64,000 nt of DNA from contig OZ017746.1 of assembly GCA_963969365.1 (NCBI GenBank), positions 3,224,001-3,288,000 on the forward strand, given 5' to 3'. This document shows, one piece after another, positions 24,401-35,600 of this stretch; within the stretch, counting starts at the first letter, position 1, and the number at the start of each line of letters is the position of its first letter. Made by a program: the position numbers and the translations under genes. This DNA comes from Asterochloris sp. CNOR1 (taxonomy: Eukaryota; Chlorophyta; Trebouxiophyceae; Trebouxiales; Trebouxiaceae). The notes beneath the pieces were generated by a model that had not been told where the DNA came from, did not search any database, and saw only the letters and a list, made by a program, of their open reading frames with translations.

Positions 24401-27400
24401 CCATGTTTGAGCCCCAGCAGCTGAATGTGGACTGCTCCAGCAAGACGCCCATGAAGGAGGGCGGGTCTGGGCGGCACAGCGGCCGTGGGAGGGGTCGTGG
24501 GCGTGGCAGAGGCTCAGGTGTACTGCACAGCGTTCGTGTATGTGGGAATTGTGGGAGTGAGTCGAGGGCTCCATCAGAAGAAGTGGGTTGTCCTGTTCTG
24601 AGCCAGTGCAGCAGGGCTGGGGTGGGCTCCAGTGGTCAAAAAGGCCAGAGGTGGCAGCTGCGGCCCTCTGCACATTTTTGAGTGTGGCGGCAGTGGCAGC
24701 AGTTGGTTCCCGTAGCTGCGTGCCTGAAGCCTGTGGTTGCATGACCTGTAGGTGGCAGGGAATCTAGCAGTGGACGAGCAGCCTCAACCCAGCCTGCTGG
24801 GGAGCCAGAGCACGAGCCAGTATCCCTGCGGGAGCTCGCTGCGCAGCGCCGTGCCAGGCCGCGGCCAGTCCGGCTGCCACCTGGGCAGTCAGCTGCTGAG
24901 GACTGGGATGATACTGCTGCAGAAGACATTGCTGCTGAACACAGCTTGCTCAGTGCAGAGATCAGCTCGCTCGCTGCTGATGGCAGCCCACTTGTTGCCG
25001 GGGCTTCCTGTGGCAGCGGCAGCGCTGGCAAGAGGAGGCGCCTTGAGGAAGCAGGCTCTGAGCAGGGGCTAGCAGGGGCTGCTGGAAAGCGCAGGCAGCT
25101 CCAGCAGCAGCGCAGTGATAGCAAAGCCCATGAAGATGAGGAGGTTCAGGTGATCAGCCTGCTGTCTCAGGCCTCGGAGGCAGACCTGCCCCTGGCTGAG
25201 CGCCTGAATAGACCAGTTTGGGGGCGGCAGCATGCTGCAGGCATGCAGGGGGTGCCTGCCAGCGCTGCTGGGCGTGCCGACAGCGCAGAGGCAGCAGCAG
25301 CAGACGTGGTCAGCCGCAGCAGGGCAGCGCCCATGGACGACCTGTTGGGCGGCATCAACTGGCTGTCAGACACGGAGGACGATGCTGATGCTGCTGTGCC
25401 GCTGGCAGAGCGCGCTGCTGCTGCGAAGCGGCGCAACAGGACTGCTGGGGCAGCCCTGGCAGGCGTCAAGCCTGCTGCTCCGCCAGTTGGGCGGCAGGTC
25501 TCTGCCTCTCCCCCAGGGGCTGCTGGCCCTGCTGCTGCAAGTGACCCAGCAGTAGCACATCAAAAGCATGCTGGCGGCAGTCCAGGCAGATCTCCTGTCA
25601 GGGACGCAGATGAGGAATGCTTCTGCCACACCCTCCTCTTCTCTGACTCGGCAACTGTCATCAGGTCAGTGCCTGGTGTCCTGTCCAGCTTCTCCATCAT
25701 GTGTTGCCTGGCATGAGCAGATGATGGACGTTCATGTAACGCTCTCGTCCTGTGGAGCTTTACCTGTGCTGCTCATGGCGAGGCCTGCTAGAGCAGTTTT
25801 TCTCCTTTCCCAGCAACAGAAATGTTTGCCCTGCTGCAGCTGGGATGCGCGTGGCACCATCCAGGTGCGATCGCCAACAGCAGCCCTGCTGCAGCAAGGT
25901 GCACAGCCGTCACGCCCAACTGGGATTGACCTCAAGAGCCTGGCTGAGCCTGCGGGGCCACATTGGCAGCATGAGCACGGCACGGCAGCCAGCTCAGCTA
26001 GCCGTCACGCCAAGGCACAGTCTCAGGGCCCTATCTGCAGGCCAGCCACTCTGATGGCCGCAAAGGCTGGCCCTGCTGCAGCACCAAGCGGCAGGCGGAA
26101 TCAGAAGCAGCCAAGCTGTCCTCGACGATTCTGCAGCCCACCCTGGGTGGCCGCAGCTGGCAGGGCAGAGGACCACGCCTGTGGAGCTGGCGATGCACTG
26201 GTTGATGTGCAGATGTCACAGCTGCCACTGGCAGCCCGCATCACTCCTCTCAAGTCAGAGGCAAGTCTAGAGGACGGGGCAAGCCTTTCAGGCTGGCATA
26301 GCTCAGCTGCTGCTGGGCTGGCAATCAGCAGAGGGCTGCTGCTGCCGAAGCCTTGCCTGGACAGCCCAACAGCAGATGATCATGCAGGGGCGGATCTGCC
26401 CCTGTCGCAGCTGCCTCTGGCAGCACGCTTGAGTGCCCAGAAGGCAGGTGCTGCACAACAACCAGCAGCAGCAGACCCTGCAGGGGCTGAGGTACCTCTG
26501 ATCCACACGCTTCTGGCAGCCCGCTTCAGCACCCAGAAGGACGCTGCTGCACCGCAGTCACAGCGGCAGCGCCGCAGCTCTCCTCCTGACTGGGCAGCTG
26601 GTCCCACTGAGCAGGACGAGGTGTCATGCTCACAGCGACTGCTAGCAGCACGGCGTGGTGTCCACAAGAGGGTTGCTCGGGCAGCCGCCCAGAAAGGTGG
26701 CGCTGCTCCACAGACAGGGGTCCCGCGGCGCGCCTCTCCTCCTGGCTGGGCGCCTAGCCTTACAGAGCAGGGGCAGGTGCCTTGCTCACAGGCACCTCTG
26801 GCAGCTCGCCTGCAGGCACAGCAGCCCCCTGCAGGCCGCCAGCAGGCCCAGCCTGCCGTTGCTGTCCAGCAGCGCAGACCAGGAGCAGACATGCAACATG
26901 CTGCAGACCTTGTGAAGCTGGGGGAGCGCTCCTCAGGGCAGCAACCTGGCGCCAGCCCTGCTGGGCTGGTTCCTGATTCGCGCCTTGGGGCCAGCAGCCG
27001 CCAGGACAAGGCGCAAGCTGAGCTGTGCCTCCCTGCTGGGGGCTGTGGCGCCAGCAGCACAGGTGCCCGCTATGCAGCTGCACAGGGACGGCTGCAGCAC
27101 CTGGCTGAGCCTCTGAGCGCTGCTCCTGCAGCCACATCGCAGCTGGTGAACAGGCAGCAGTGCGTGAAAGACACTCCAGTCAGCGGAGTTGTCTGGGGAG
27201 ATGATGATGGGTTTCAGCTTGACCTGGATAGGGGGTGGTCAGAGGCACAGCCAGCTGATGACCAGCAGGTTGACCGTGCTCGAGCTCCCACCCACCTTCA
27301 GCCTGCTGGAGATGCAGCACCAGCAGGTGTGGGCCCTGCTGCCTCTCTGCAGACGCCTGCCTCTGGCTTACAGCAGCCCAGGGAAGGCAGCCGCCAGCTG

Positions 27401-29457
27401 ATGCCAGGCACAGTCACTGCCGGGCTGGGCAGCTCTGAGCTCAGTGCAAGGCCGCTGCCTCAGGCGCGCCTGGGCACCACAGAGCTGCGCAGGCAGCTGC
27501 AGGGGCAGCTGGAGGCGGCCTCAGCCGTCAGGGGAGGTTCTTCTTTGGGGAAGGCTGTGGAGACAGGCTCACCAGACGAGTGGGCTCCCAGGCAGCAGGC
27601 AGCCCATAAGCCCAGAGCCAGGCGCGCACAGGTGGACCTGGGTGTCAGCGCTGCATCCAGATGACAGCCAAGCAAAGTTCAGAGCTGGACAGCTTCCAGC
27701 AGGGCTGTATGCTGGCGCCTCAGGCAGTGCTCATTACACGACCTGCTTGCAGGGCTGCAGGAAATTGAAGGCCCGACACCTGGGCACGGTATGACCGCCT
27801 GTGGCATGGCTGCAGGTCATCATGTCGCAGGAGACGCCTGGACCTGGGTGTGTCTCACAAGCTGAGGAGCTGCAGCCAGCCTCTGCAGGTGAGATTGTGG
27901 ATTTAGCAGCTGCAGATGACCATGAAACAACATCCTGACAGGCCACCGATGAGCATGGGCCCTGTCAATCCTGCCAGCTGCTCATGGGTTGTTGGGATGC
28001 GCAGCATGGCGCAGGAGGCAGCACCTGGCTTGAGGCATGCATGCCCATGGCCATCTGTGCTGATGGGCTTCTTTTGCTGTGCACAAGACAAGGCAGAGCA
28101 CTTCAAACGGCTCAAGCGAGGACGTGAGTGGGGCGCGATGCTGGGAGTTGATCAGGAGCAGCAGCAGGCGGCGACTGCTGCTGTATCTGGCAAGACAAAG
28201 CTCAAGGAGGCTACATGCAAAAGCCGGAAGGCAGGCAACAGGTTCGCGGGCTGTCAGTAGCAGAGCAGGCAGCGTCCTGGCAATGCCTTGCTTAGTGTGT
28301 GCCAGCCTCAAGCTTGGCAGAGCATGTACACTGCTGAGCCAACAAAGATCAGGGGAGTCTATGACGTGCTGCATGCGGATCGAGCTGCAAACTGAGCTGG
28401 GTGCTGCTGGAGGCACCTAGCTGCCTACAAAGGAATTCGAACCTCAATGCACCGTATGAATGCTGCTGTTGTGCTGCCAAGCGGATCAAGATGTCATGCA
28501 TGTCAGGTGCTTGATGCACATGCACCTGCTCATGGAAGCGGGCCCCCATGTGCAGGTTACTTGCTGCTGCAGCCAGCGGGCAGTGGTGCGCGACCAATGT
28601 GCAGGCTGCAGTGCACGCTGGGTGCTTGCTGCAGGAACCTGGCAGCACGCTTCATTGACGATGAGGCTGAGATGAGCGGCTCAGACTCGGGCGATGAGGG
28701 CTCGCAGTCGCAGCTCAGTGGTGACTTCATCAGCTACGCCGGCACACAGGCCCTTGCTGGCACAGATGGCAGTGTAGAACCCTGCAGGTGGGCTCTCCAG
28801 CTCTGGACGCAAGCCTCCCTTCTTGCTCAAGCCTGCTCGGATTTTGCAGCCTGCATGCAAGGTGCCCACAGGGGCTTGACCTCGCAAGTGCTGGATGGGT
28901 TGTGGGCCTGCTGGACTTGGCCCCAAACAGTCTGAGGACGCATAGTTGCTGTTGCTGCTAGCTGAGGCCTGTCAGGGCACCTTGGGCTTGCTGCAACATT
29001 GTGTGACGCGCACACTGCCCTGCAGGCACAGCGAGCAAATGGCCATGTACCATAGATCCCTGCTGGCAGCAACCCCCGTTAACCTGCTCAAGCACCGCAT
29101 GGGGCGGGCAGCACGTTCCCCAGTCATTGACACGCCTCACTCCACAGACCCAGGCTACGATCATGAAGACTCATTCCTTGTCTCTGGTGGGCTTGCTGTG
29201 CAGGCCTTGCTTGCTGCTGCCTTGCACTGAGTGCATGGCATGCTGGTCAACCTCAAAGGGAGCCCATCTGCTGGCCTGCAGGCGAGGAGTCCTCTGACTG
29301 TGAGAGCCACCATGATGACAGCTGTGCCATGTGTGGGTCAGATGCAGGCGCCCTCCTGGTCTGTGAAGGCTGTCCTCGCGTCTACCATCTACACTGTCTT
29401 GGCTTGCAAGAAGTCCCTGAAAACGACTGGTACTGTGCAGTCTGTAATGACAGCTAA
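18482..29457 (+). CDS. FANCM: FANCM-type DEAH/DECH helicase-translocase with C-terminal PHD finger
   Basis: FANCM translocates on branched DNA at stalled forks and crosslinks and limits crossovers. Exon 1 (18482-18505) gives MEAWDDYL and joins in frame to DFAALDALEAQH at 18594. The helicase core contains WVYPAQVPMRFYQ, Walker A PTGLGKT (about 19810), VVFVAPTKPLVEQQ (about 19990), IYFATPQCF, VVDECHKATGKYD (about 20862-20900), SATPG, the FANCM-specific EVLTNLMISGVEFR (21746 on), IIIFTNLRESVQDI, TCIAEEGLDIAQ and QRMGRTGRHKQGRVV (about 23960-24000). A very long disordered linker (24.7-27.7 kb) follows. Next come conserved FANCM tail motifs: ARFIDDEAEMSGSDSGDEGS (28640 on) and MAMYHRSLL (29042 on). 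The last exon (29282-29457) joins in phase (TCT G|GC) and encodes a C4HC3 PHD finger: C-x2-C-x9-C-x2-C-x4-H-x2-C-x12-C-x2-C. No ERCC4 or HhH module was seen. The DEAH box reads DECH. Linker exon borders are approximate. Confidence 0.88.
21178..21272 (+). repeat. Tandem 50-bp direct repeat in a FANCM intron
   Basis: Two adjacent copies begin GGCTTGAGACCGCAGCATCC, at 21178 and 21228. They are nearly identical, differing for example at GGTTGTG versus GGTCGTG, and the second copy is slightly shorter. The repeat lies in the intron between the SATPG exon and the exon starting at 21746. It has no coding potential of its own. Confidence 0.85.
21435..21760 (+). repeat. Array of three to four degenerate copies of a 3' splice-site module in FANCM
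   Basis: Motifs related to GTCAATGCCATGCCTGCAG recur near 21455, 21538 and 21642. The genuine acceptor, GTCAATATGCGGACTGCAG, ends at 21745. The copy ending near 21556 shares a longer upstream block with the real one (CAGCCTGCA..CTGCT.TATGAA). It is followed by sequence resembling the start of the true exon, with GAG after the acceptor and AATTTGAGCTCGAGGACCC compared with AATTTAGAAGCGAGCAGGACCC. The layout suggests local duplication of an acceptor plus exon start, with later decay. Similarity was judged by eye. Confidence 0.5.
24463..24516 (+). other. Gly-Arg (GRG) tract within FANCM coding sequence
   Basis: Just after the helicase region, the frame that contains LNVDCSSKTPMKEGG encodes a run of GRGRG units flanked by Gly and Ser. 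GRG/RGG tracts usually bind nucleic acid and can be arginine-methylated. It resembles the N-terminal tract of the neighbouring Argonaute, but there is no sign that one derives from the other. Confidence 0.6.
25168..26823 (+). repeat. Seven-copy PLAAR-type short motif array in the FANCM linker
   Basis: The disordered linker repeats a motif of about 15-18 residues. Copies read ADLPLAERL (25189 on), AAVPLAERA (25396 on), QMSQLPLAARI (26212 on), LSQLPLAARL (26402 on), VPLIHTLLAARF (about 26490 on), CSQRLLAAR (about 26628 on) and CSQAPLAARL (about 26785 on). The sixth and seventh copies are also preceded by a shared SPP(D/G)WA..xTEQ block. Several copies carry an SQ dipeptide. Spacing is irregular, so this is a degenerate protein repeat rather than a recent DNA satellite. 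Confidence 0.65.
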
Positions 29458-29509
29458 GTTGCTGCTGCTGCTCATGGGCAAGCAGACTTGCTCAAAATTA
29501 TAATTTACC

Positions 29510-29514
29510 TGTAA
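29510..29514 (+). terminator. Probable TGTAA polyadenylation signal of FANCM
   Basis: TGTAA, the usual green-algal poly(A) signal, lies about 53 bp after the FANCM stop codon and 147 bp before the Argonaute ATG. A short A/T-rich stretch precedes it. Confidence 0.5.
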
Positions 29515-29660
29515 AGATCGGCACTTCAACCCGAGGCACCGACTTCGTTCATTCCACAAAGCTGCCTTGAAGCATAACTTCCGGCCCAGCCCTGTTCCCA
29601 GATCCAGCTGTTTTCCGCATCAGGGAGTAGCCCCTTGCAGGTTTCGCGCGTCACTTTCAC

Positions 29661-32600
29661 ATGGACAGCGGCCGCGGTATGCGTGGCAGGGGGCCTCCAG
29701 GGCGTGGCCGAGGAGGTGATCTCTCTTGCTCTCTGCTTAGAGGCCATGTTTTCTTTCAGTAGCGCCCATGTCATGCCATGCCATGCCATGCCACTGTCTT
29801 GGATGCAAACAACGCCATGCCATAAGGGAGCCCACAACATACAATGTGCCAGCACAGTGGTTATGTCTGGGCTGACTTGGAGCTGCCAACTGGTACTGCA
29901 GTCCCCTGCAGGTCGCTGCAGAAGCCCCTGCTGCTTGCCAGTTTGGCGCTGCAACGCCACCCAGGCCCGAGGCCAACTGGGCTGTTGGGCCGTTGTGCAT
30001 GCCATTCCCCTCACCACAGGCTCCAGCAGCCACAGCAAGGCCCTTTGTTGCCAACTCTGCAGGCAAACACCACCCTCGGTGCAACAAAGCTCAAGCCTGA
30101 ACACCACCCACAGCAAAAAAGGGCTGCTGCAGATTGCTGACACACCTGTGCTGCAGGATCCTGCCCTCATTATGCAGCCACTTACAGCCTGCCTGATGAG
30201 AGACCCTCCTTCCTCTGCAGGTGCAGACCTCCCACCTGTCTAGTGACCTGCAAGCAGCCTATCATGGCCCGGACTCTTGGCAGCCAGCCTGCCCAGAAGG
30301 CCCACTAGGTTCTCCAGACCTGCAAGTCTCTGCAACCCTGATGGTGCGCCTGCAGACTTTGGCGGCCGCGGGCGGGGTGACTTCGGTGGCCGGGGCCGAG
30401 GCGTCTCTGGTGGCAGGGGATCCTTCGGGGGTCGCGGCGGCGGCGGACGTGAGTGTGTAACTCCCTCACGCTTTCTGGTTGGAGTGTACCTAGGCAGGCT
30501 TATGGGGAGCTGGGCTGCTGAAGTTGATATGGGCTGTTCTGTGCTGTGGGCAGGCATTGTCTGGAGGTGGGGTGCAGCAGGTACCTGCTGTAGGTACCTG
30601 CTGTGCTGGGCAGACCTTCTTGGACTGGCAACATTGGGGGGACCAAGTGGTGACGGCAGTGCAGGGCAGCTATATTGGTGGGGTGGGCTGCAGTGGCCAG
30701 GCTTCTGGTGACATGGGCTGCGCCGGCCAGCAATGCAAGGATGTGGCTTGCAGCAGGGCAGGCTTTTGAGAATGGACTGTGCCGGCTGCCTAAATTGTGA
30801 CAAAAGCTGCAGCAGGCATGTCAGCAGCATGGGCTGTGCTATGGGATGTGTGGGTCAGTGTGCTATGCCTGATCAGCTGCTTATGGGCAAAGCTGTTATG
30901 GTCAGCCCCCACATCAGGCAGGCAGATGTTCTGCTGTGTGCACACAAGGCAGCTTGGCTGTGCTGGGAGCTACTGGGCCCCTGCAGGAGCGTCCAGCCAA
31001 GTTATGCTGTGGCAGCCCACATGCAGAGTGGGGTTTTGCGCGCTGCTGGCATGCCAAGCTGTGCATGAATGCCTGCAGGTAAAGGCGGCGGCCGTGCCCC
31101 TCACTAGGGTGTCTTCAGGGGACCAGCATGCTGTGTTGGCTGTTAAGGCTGCCCAGGGCTGCCTGCAGTTGAAAAACATGCTGGTGACAAAACAGCTGCA
31201 TGCTTTGTCGACACTCACAGCTGTTCCTGTCCACATGCAGGTGATGGCGGCGGCCGTGGTGGCGGCCGGGGCGAGGCCATTGCCGGCATTGCCAATGCCA
31301 ACATTGCCTTCACCACAGTCGAGTCAGAGAGGGAGGGACTGATGCACATGCAGCAGCTATTGGACGCTCTTCCTGCCCGGGCCAAGGTGGGGCGCCTTTC
31401 TCTGACTTCACCAGCAGCTGGGCCTGCACACTGACGCAGCAGTCTGCTTGATCATGTTGCAAGCAAGGCAGCAGTGCGCCTGCCATACATAGCCTAGCCC
31501 AGTGCATTGCAGCTGTTTGAGCAGGGGCCTGCAGCTAGTTGCCCTTGTCATGCCAGCATCAGGTGCTGCATGAAACTCCTCTTCATGGCTTTTGGCCACA
31601 GCCACAGACGCGCAGGATCTTGTCAGCATTGCCATGCCTGCACCATCTCGGCATCTATTGCTTGTTCCCACTGCTGCTGCTGGCTTGTAGGAGCTGACTA
31701 GCACTGTGAGGCCCAAGCGCCCTGCTCTGTCCTCACTGGGTCGCGCAGTTGTTGTCTCGACCAACCACTTCCGGGTCGTCTGTACGAGGTGAGTCCGCCT
31801 TGAAGCCTTCGTGCTCTGATGCTCTCTGAGAGTATGATTTCCCACTGGTGCTGGGGCATCTAGGAGCCTGCTGCAATGTTGGACTGCCAAAGGCCACTCT
31901 TTGCACGGTGGACAAGCACATCAGAAGCCCTTTGTCCAGCAGTGCCTCTCAGTGTGCCTCCACGCTGCTGCAGCTGCCTGCGGGTTTCAGACAGGCTCAT
32001 GGCCACAGGAGCCATATAGTCTCTGGCATTCTCTTGGACTTCTGCAGGAAGCAGGCCTACCACTACGATGTTGACATCAAGAGAGTTGCATCAGGAGGTG
32101 GGTTCCCGGGGTGCAGGCCCTGTTGCAAGCACTGAGGGCAAGCTGGCACACCTTGCAGCCACGAGCATGACAGCAGCACTGGCCCAGGACTGCATGCACC
32201 ATTGGGTGCCCTACTCCAGCCTGCACCTGCAGCTCTGGAGCACCCGACCAGCTCAGCACCTCCCTTGGCACCTTATGCTTTCTCCCTCTACAACCCTCAT
32301 ATATACCACATTCCTCACACACAGCGATGTCCCCTGCAACCCCACCTCCCTGCCTGGGCGGTCCGAAGTACTGCAGCTTCGTACCTGGCTTGGGCTTCCC
32401 ATTCCCATGATGCAGGCTCCCCCTGTGGCCCGCCCCCTGACTTACTTCATCTGTACAGTCCTGCAGTGTGTCCTGCTTGAAGCCTGAAACCTCTTCCTCC
32501 CCCAGCCTGGCCTGTAGCATCTGCTGCTGGGCCTAGATGTCAGCGGGCCAGAAGACCCTGTCTGCAGCTCCCCATGGCTATGTCATTCCTGACGCTGCCC

Positions 32601-35600
32601 ATCTCCCTGCAGACAGCAGCCGCTGCTGCTGGGCCTGCGCTTTGAGCACGTCTAGTGAGGCACCCTATGTACCCATGCACCTTGTCCGGCCCGACCCTGC
32701 TCCCATCCCTGCCTGCAGCAGCTGCAGCTGGGCCGGGCGCACTGCGCCCCCTGCCCCAGTCAGTGAGCAAGGACGTCATGAAGCAGGTGGCGCAGGATCA
32801 GAAGTGGCCGCCCGGGTGGGCGTTTGATGGGCGCAAGAACCTGTTCACCGTTGACCAGATTTTAGACTGGAACATGGAACACAACATCAAGGTGGGTGGT
32901 GCATACTTGTGCTGTTGCTCTGTGCTCTGGGTGCAGCAGGGTCTTGGTGGATCTTCTTGCTTGGGTTGCCTGCAATGGTGTCCTGTCGCTGGGCAGGGCA
33001 GCACCTTCTGCAAATTCACTCAGCCACAGATGTTGTGCAGGCTGCTTAAGCCAACAACAGGGGCAGCAGAAGTGTCAGCAGCAGCAGGCTCCATCGGGCG
33101 TGGCATGGCATCTCTGGGTCACACAGGGCAGTGTTCGTCAGGCACTTATCAACCCACTCTGAGCTGACAAGGCATAGGCTAAGAGGTGCCCGCTGTGGCT
33201 CCTTACCTGCAGCTCCTGCATCGTATCAGCAAGCACCTGCCTTTCTGTGATGTGTGCAATCACATCTGACAGGTACAAAAGCGGCAATGCTGATGTGCAT
33301 CATACCTCAGCCAGCCCAGATTGGGGGTGCTGTTTATGGCCTGTAGGGCATCCAAGCTGCACGACGCTTTTACTCATGTGGTGCTGTCCAGAATGCAGTC
33401 GCCTCACAAACTGCTGGCTCACAAACTGTCCAGCGACCTGGCCAAATGGTGTCCAGCCCGTTCCACCCTGTAGCCTGCCTCTTGCTGCGTCATCATCTAT
33501 GGCTCCCCTGCAGACCGACATTGAGGATAACAGGGGCCCCAAGCAGTCCTTCAATGTGAAAATCAAGGCCGCCGCCCTGGTGGACCTGAAGTCGCTGGAG
33601 TCCTTTGTCAAGTGAGTTGTGGTAGAGAAGTAGGCCACTGGCACAGCTTGACCTCTGCAGCAGCTGCTGTGGCACTGCCTGTGGTGGCCTCTGTCCTGTA
33701 TTTCACTGTGGGTTCCTGCGCGCACAGCTAGGGTGATGTGCAGTGCTGTGGGGTAGTCGCTGCTTGCCATCAGGTCCGCCTGCATCCCCACAGCAGTCTT
33801 GTACCGGAGCTTGGTGGCACAAAGTCAAGGCTGGTCAGTGCGTAGCCAAGCTTTGCATCGTTGTGAGCAACAGAGCACACCCTGAGTGCGTCTCCTGTGC
33901 TCATGGGCTGCGACGAGCTGCCCTTTGTGCTGCCTGCTGCCTTGGCTTGAAGTGCAGTGACTGACACTGTGTCTGATCCCTGCTGCAGGGGTGTCTCCCA
34001 GGGCAAGCTGCCCCAGGATGCTGTGCAGTGCCTGGATGTGGCCCTCAAGCAGCCTGCCATGTTCAATCCGAAGGTGGTGACGCTGCCCCGCGCCTTCTTC
34101 CTCGAGGACCCTGCCAGCGCTATTGGGCTGGGTGGCCCCTCTGAGGTGAGCACTGTGGTCAGGTACTCCTTGAAAGGTCCGTGCTGTGCCACTCACAGCC
34201 GCAGTCTGACTTGGCATGAGGGCAGGCATGAGGCGATGGCATTGGTTGGCTTTGATACCTGGCTAGGGTCTTGTTGTGTGCTGGCTGCCGGCAGCAGGAT
34301 GTAAGAGCTGAAGGTAAATGTGATCATCAGCATTTGTCAAGAAGGTGCCACAGAGTGGCCAGTCGTCCAAGGCAGCCGCCACACGCAGCTGAGTTTCTGA
34401 ACTCTCAGCGGCGCACCATGCTTGCCCTGCAGACATGGGTTGGCATCCAGCTGGCTTCTGCTTGCTGTCCCAAGTGCAGATTGTCCATCTGCCTGACTCA
34501 CTCCAGCGCCATCAAATGGTTCACATGCCTTGTGCCGTCCCAATGAGCTGCAAGGTTGCCAGATTCACAATCTTTCACGCAGCGGCTTTTGCTGCTCTGC
34601 AGATGTGGGTGGGGTACAACCAATCTGTGCGTCCCTGCCAGTCGGGGCTGACCCTGAATGTGGACATCACCTTTGCAGCATTTGTCACGGCCCAACCCTT
34701 GGCATCCTTGGTTGCGCATGCCGCTGGCTTTGCCCACAAAGATGACCTGGAACGCCGGCCCCTGAACAAAGTGCAGGTCAACATGGTCAACAGGCAGATC
34801 AGAGGGATCCAGGTGGGTGGGTCCCAGACTCTTGGTGGGCAGGCAGTGGTCCCAGGCTGCAGGAGAGGCCAGGCAGGATTGGCAGGTCAACAGTAACCTG
34901 GAATTGTGCATGTTGAGCTTGTGCGGCTGACACATGACTGCGCTTCCAGCTTTCCTGTTGAAGGTTGTTGAAGGGCGACCCTGAGCAGCCACAGCAGGGC
35001 CTGTAGCTTCAAGGGCCAGGGACTGAGGCACCTATGTTCAGCACCTTGCGATTGCTGCTTAGGCACTCTGTGTAACTGCAAGACTCTGCGTTGTGTGACT
35101 TGTGCTTGGCGGGTAAGCTCACTGACTGTGCACGTGCTTCAGGCCAGGCTGCCTTGACATGCACCAGAGCCTGCAGCTGCAGTGTAGGCATGCCCAGTGT
35201 GCATGGAGCATGTTCCATCTGCATGCCTTGGGTGAAGGGAGGCAAGCTGGGCGTGCTGCCGAATGACGCAATGCAGCTGTTGCAGGCTAACTCCGTTGCT
35301 GTGTCAGGCTGACTCAGCCTGCTGCCATGGGAAGATCCTTGTGCAGGGGCACTGCCTCTGGGGACTGGCGGAGCTGTCACTGCTTGCCCACAGCATATTC
35401 AGCATCTCTTTACACAAATGTTACTGTCCCTCTGCCTGCACATTGACCTGCGGCTCCCTCGCGGGCAGCAGGCAGAGCTAACTCCTGGTTGCCTGCACCC
35501 TCCAACACATGGCTCTTAGCCTCTTGCTGCCCTGGATTGACTGATGCCATTTGTAGCCTACTCTTATCCTTCAGTTAGGCAGCAAGGTTGGTGAGAAGGC

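Noticed and set aside
19738-24480. Dicer-like helicase reading of the FANCM core, suggested by DECH and the adjacent Argonaute
   Set aside because: There are no PAZ or RNase III domains downstream. The EVLTNLMISGVEFR segment and the tail motifs are FANCM-specific.
29774-29794. CATGC pentanucleotide repeat in AGO intron 1
   Set aside because: About four units only, a trivial microsatellite with no evident role.
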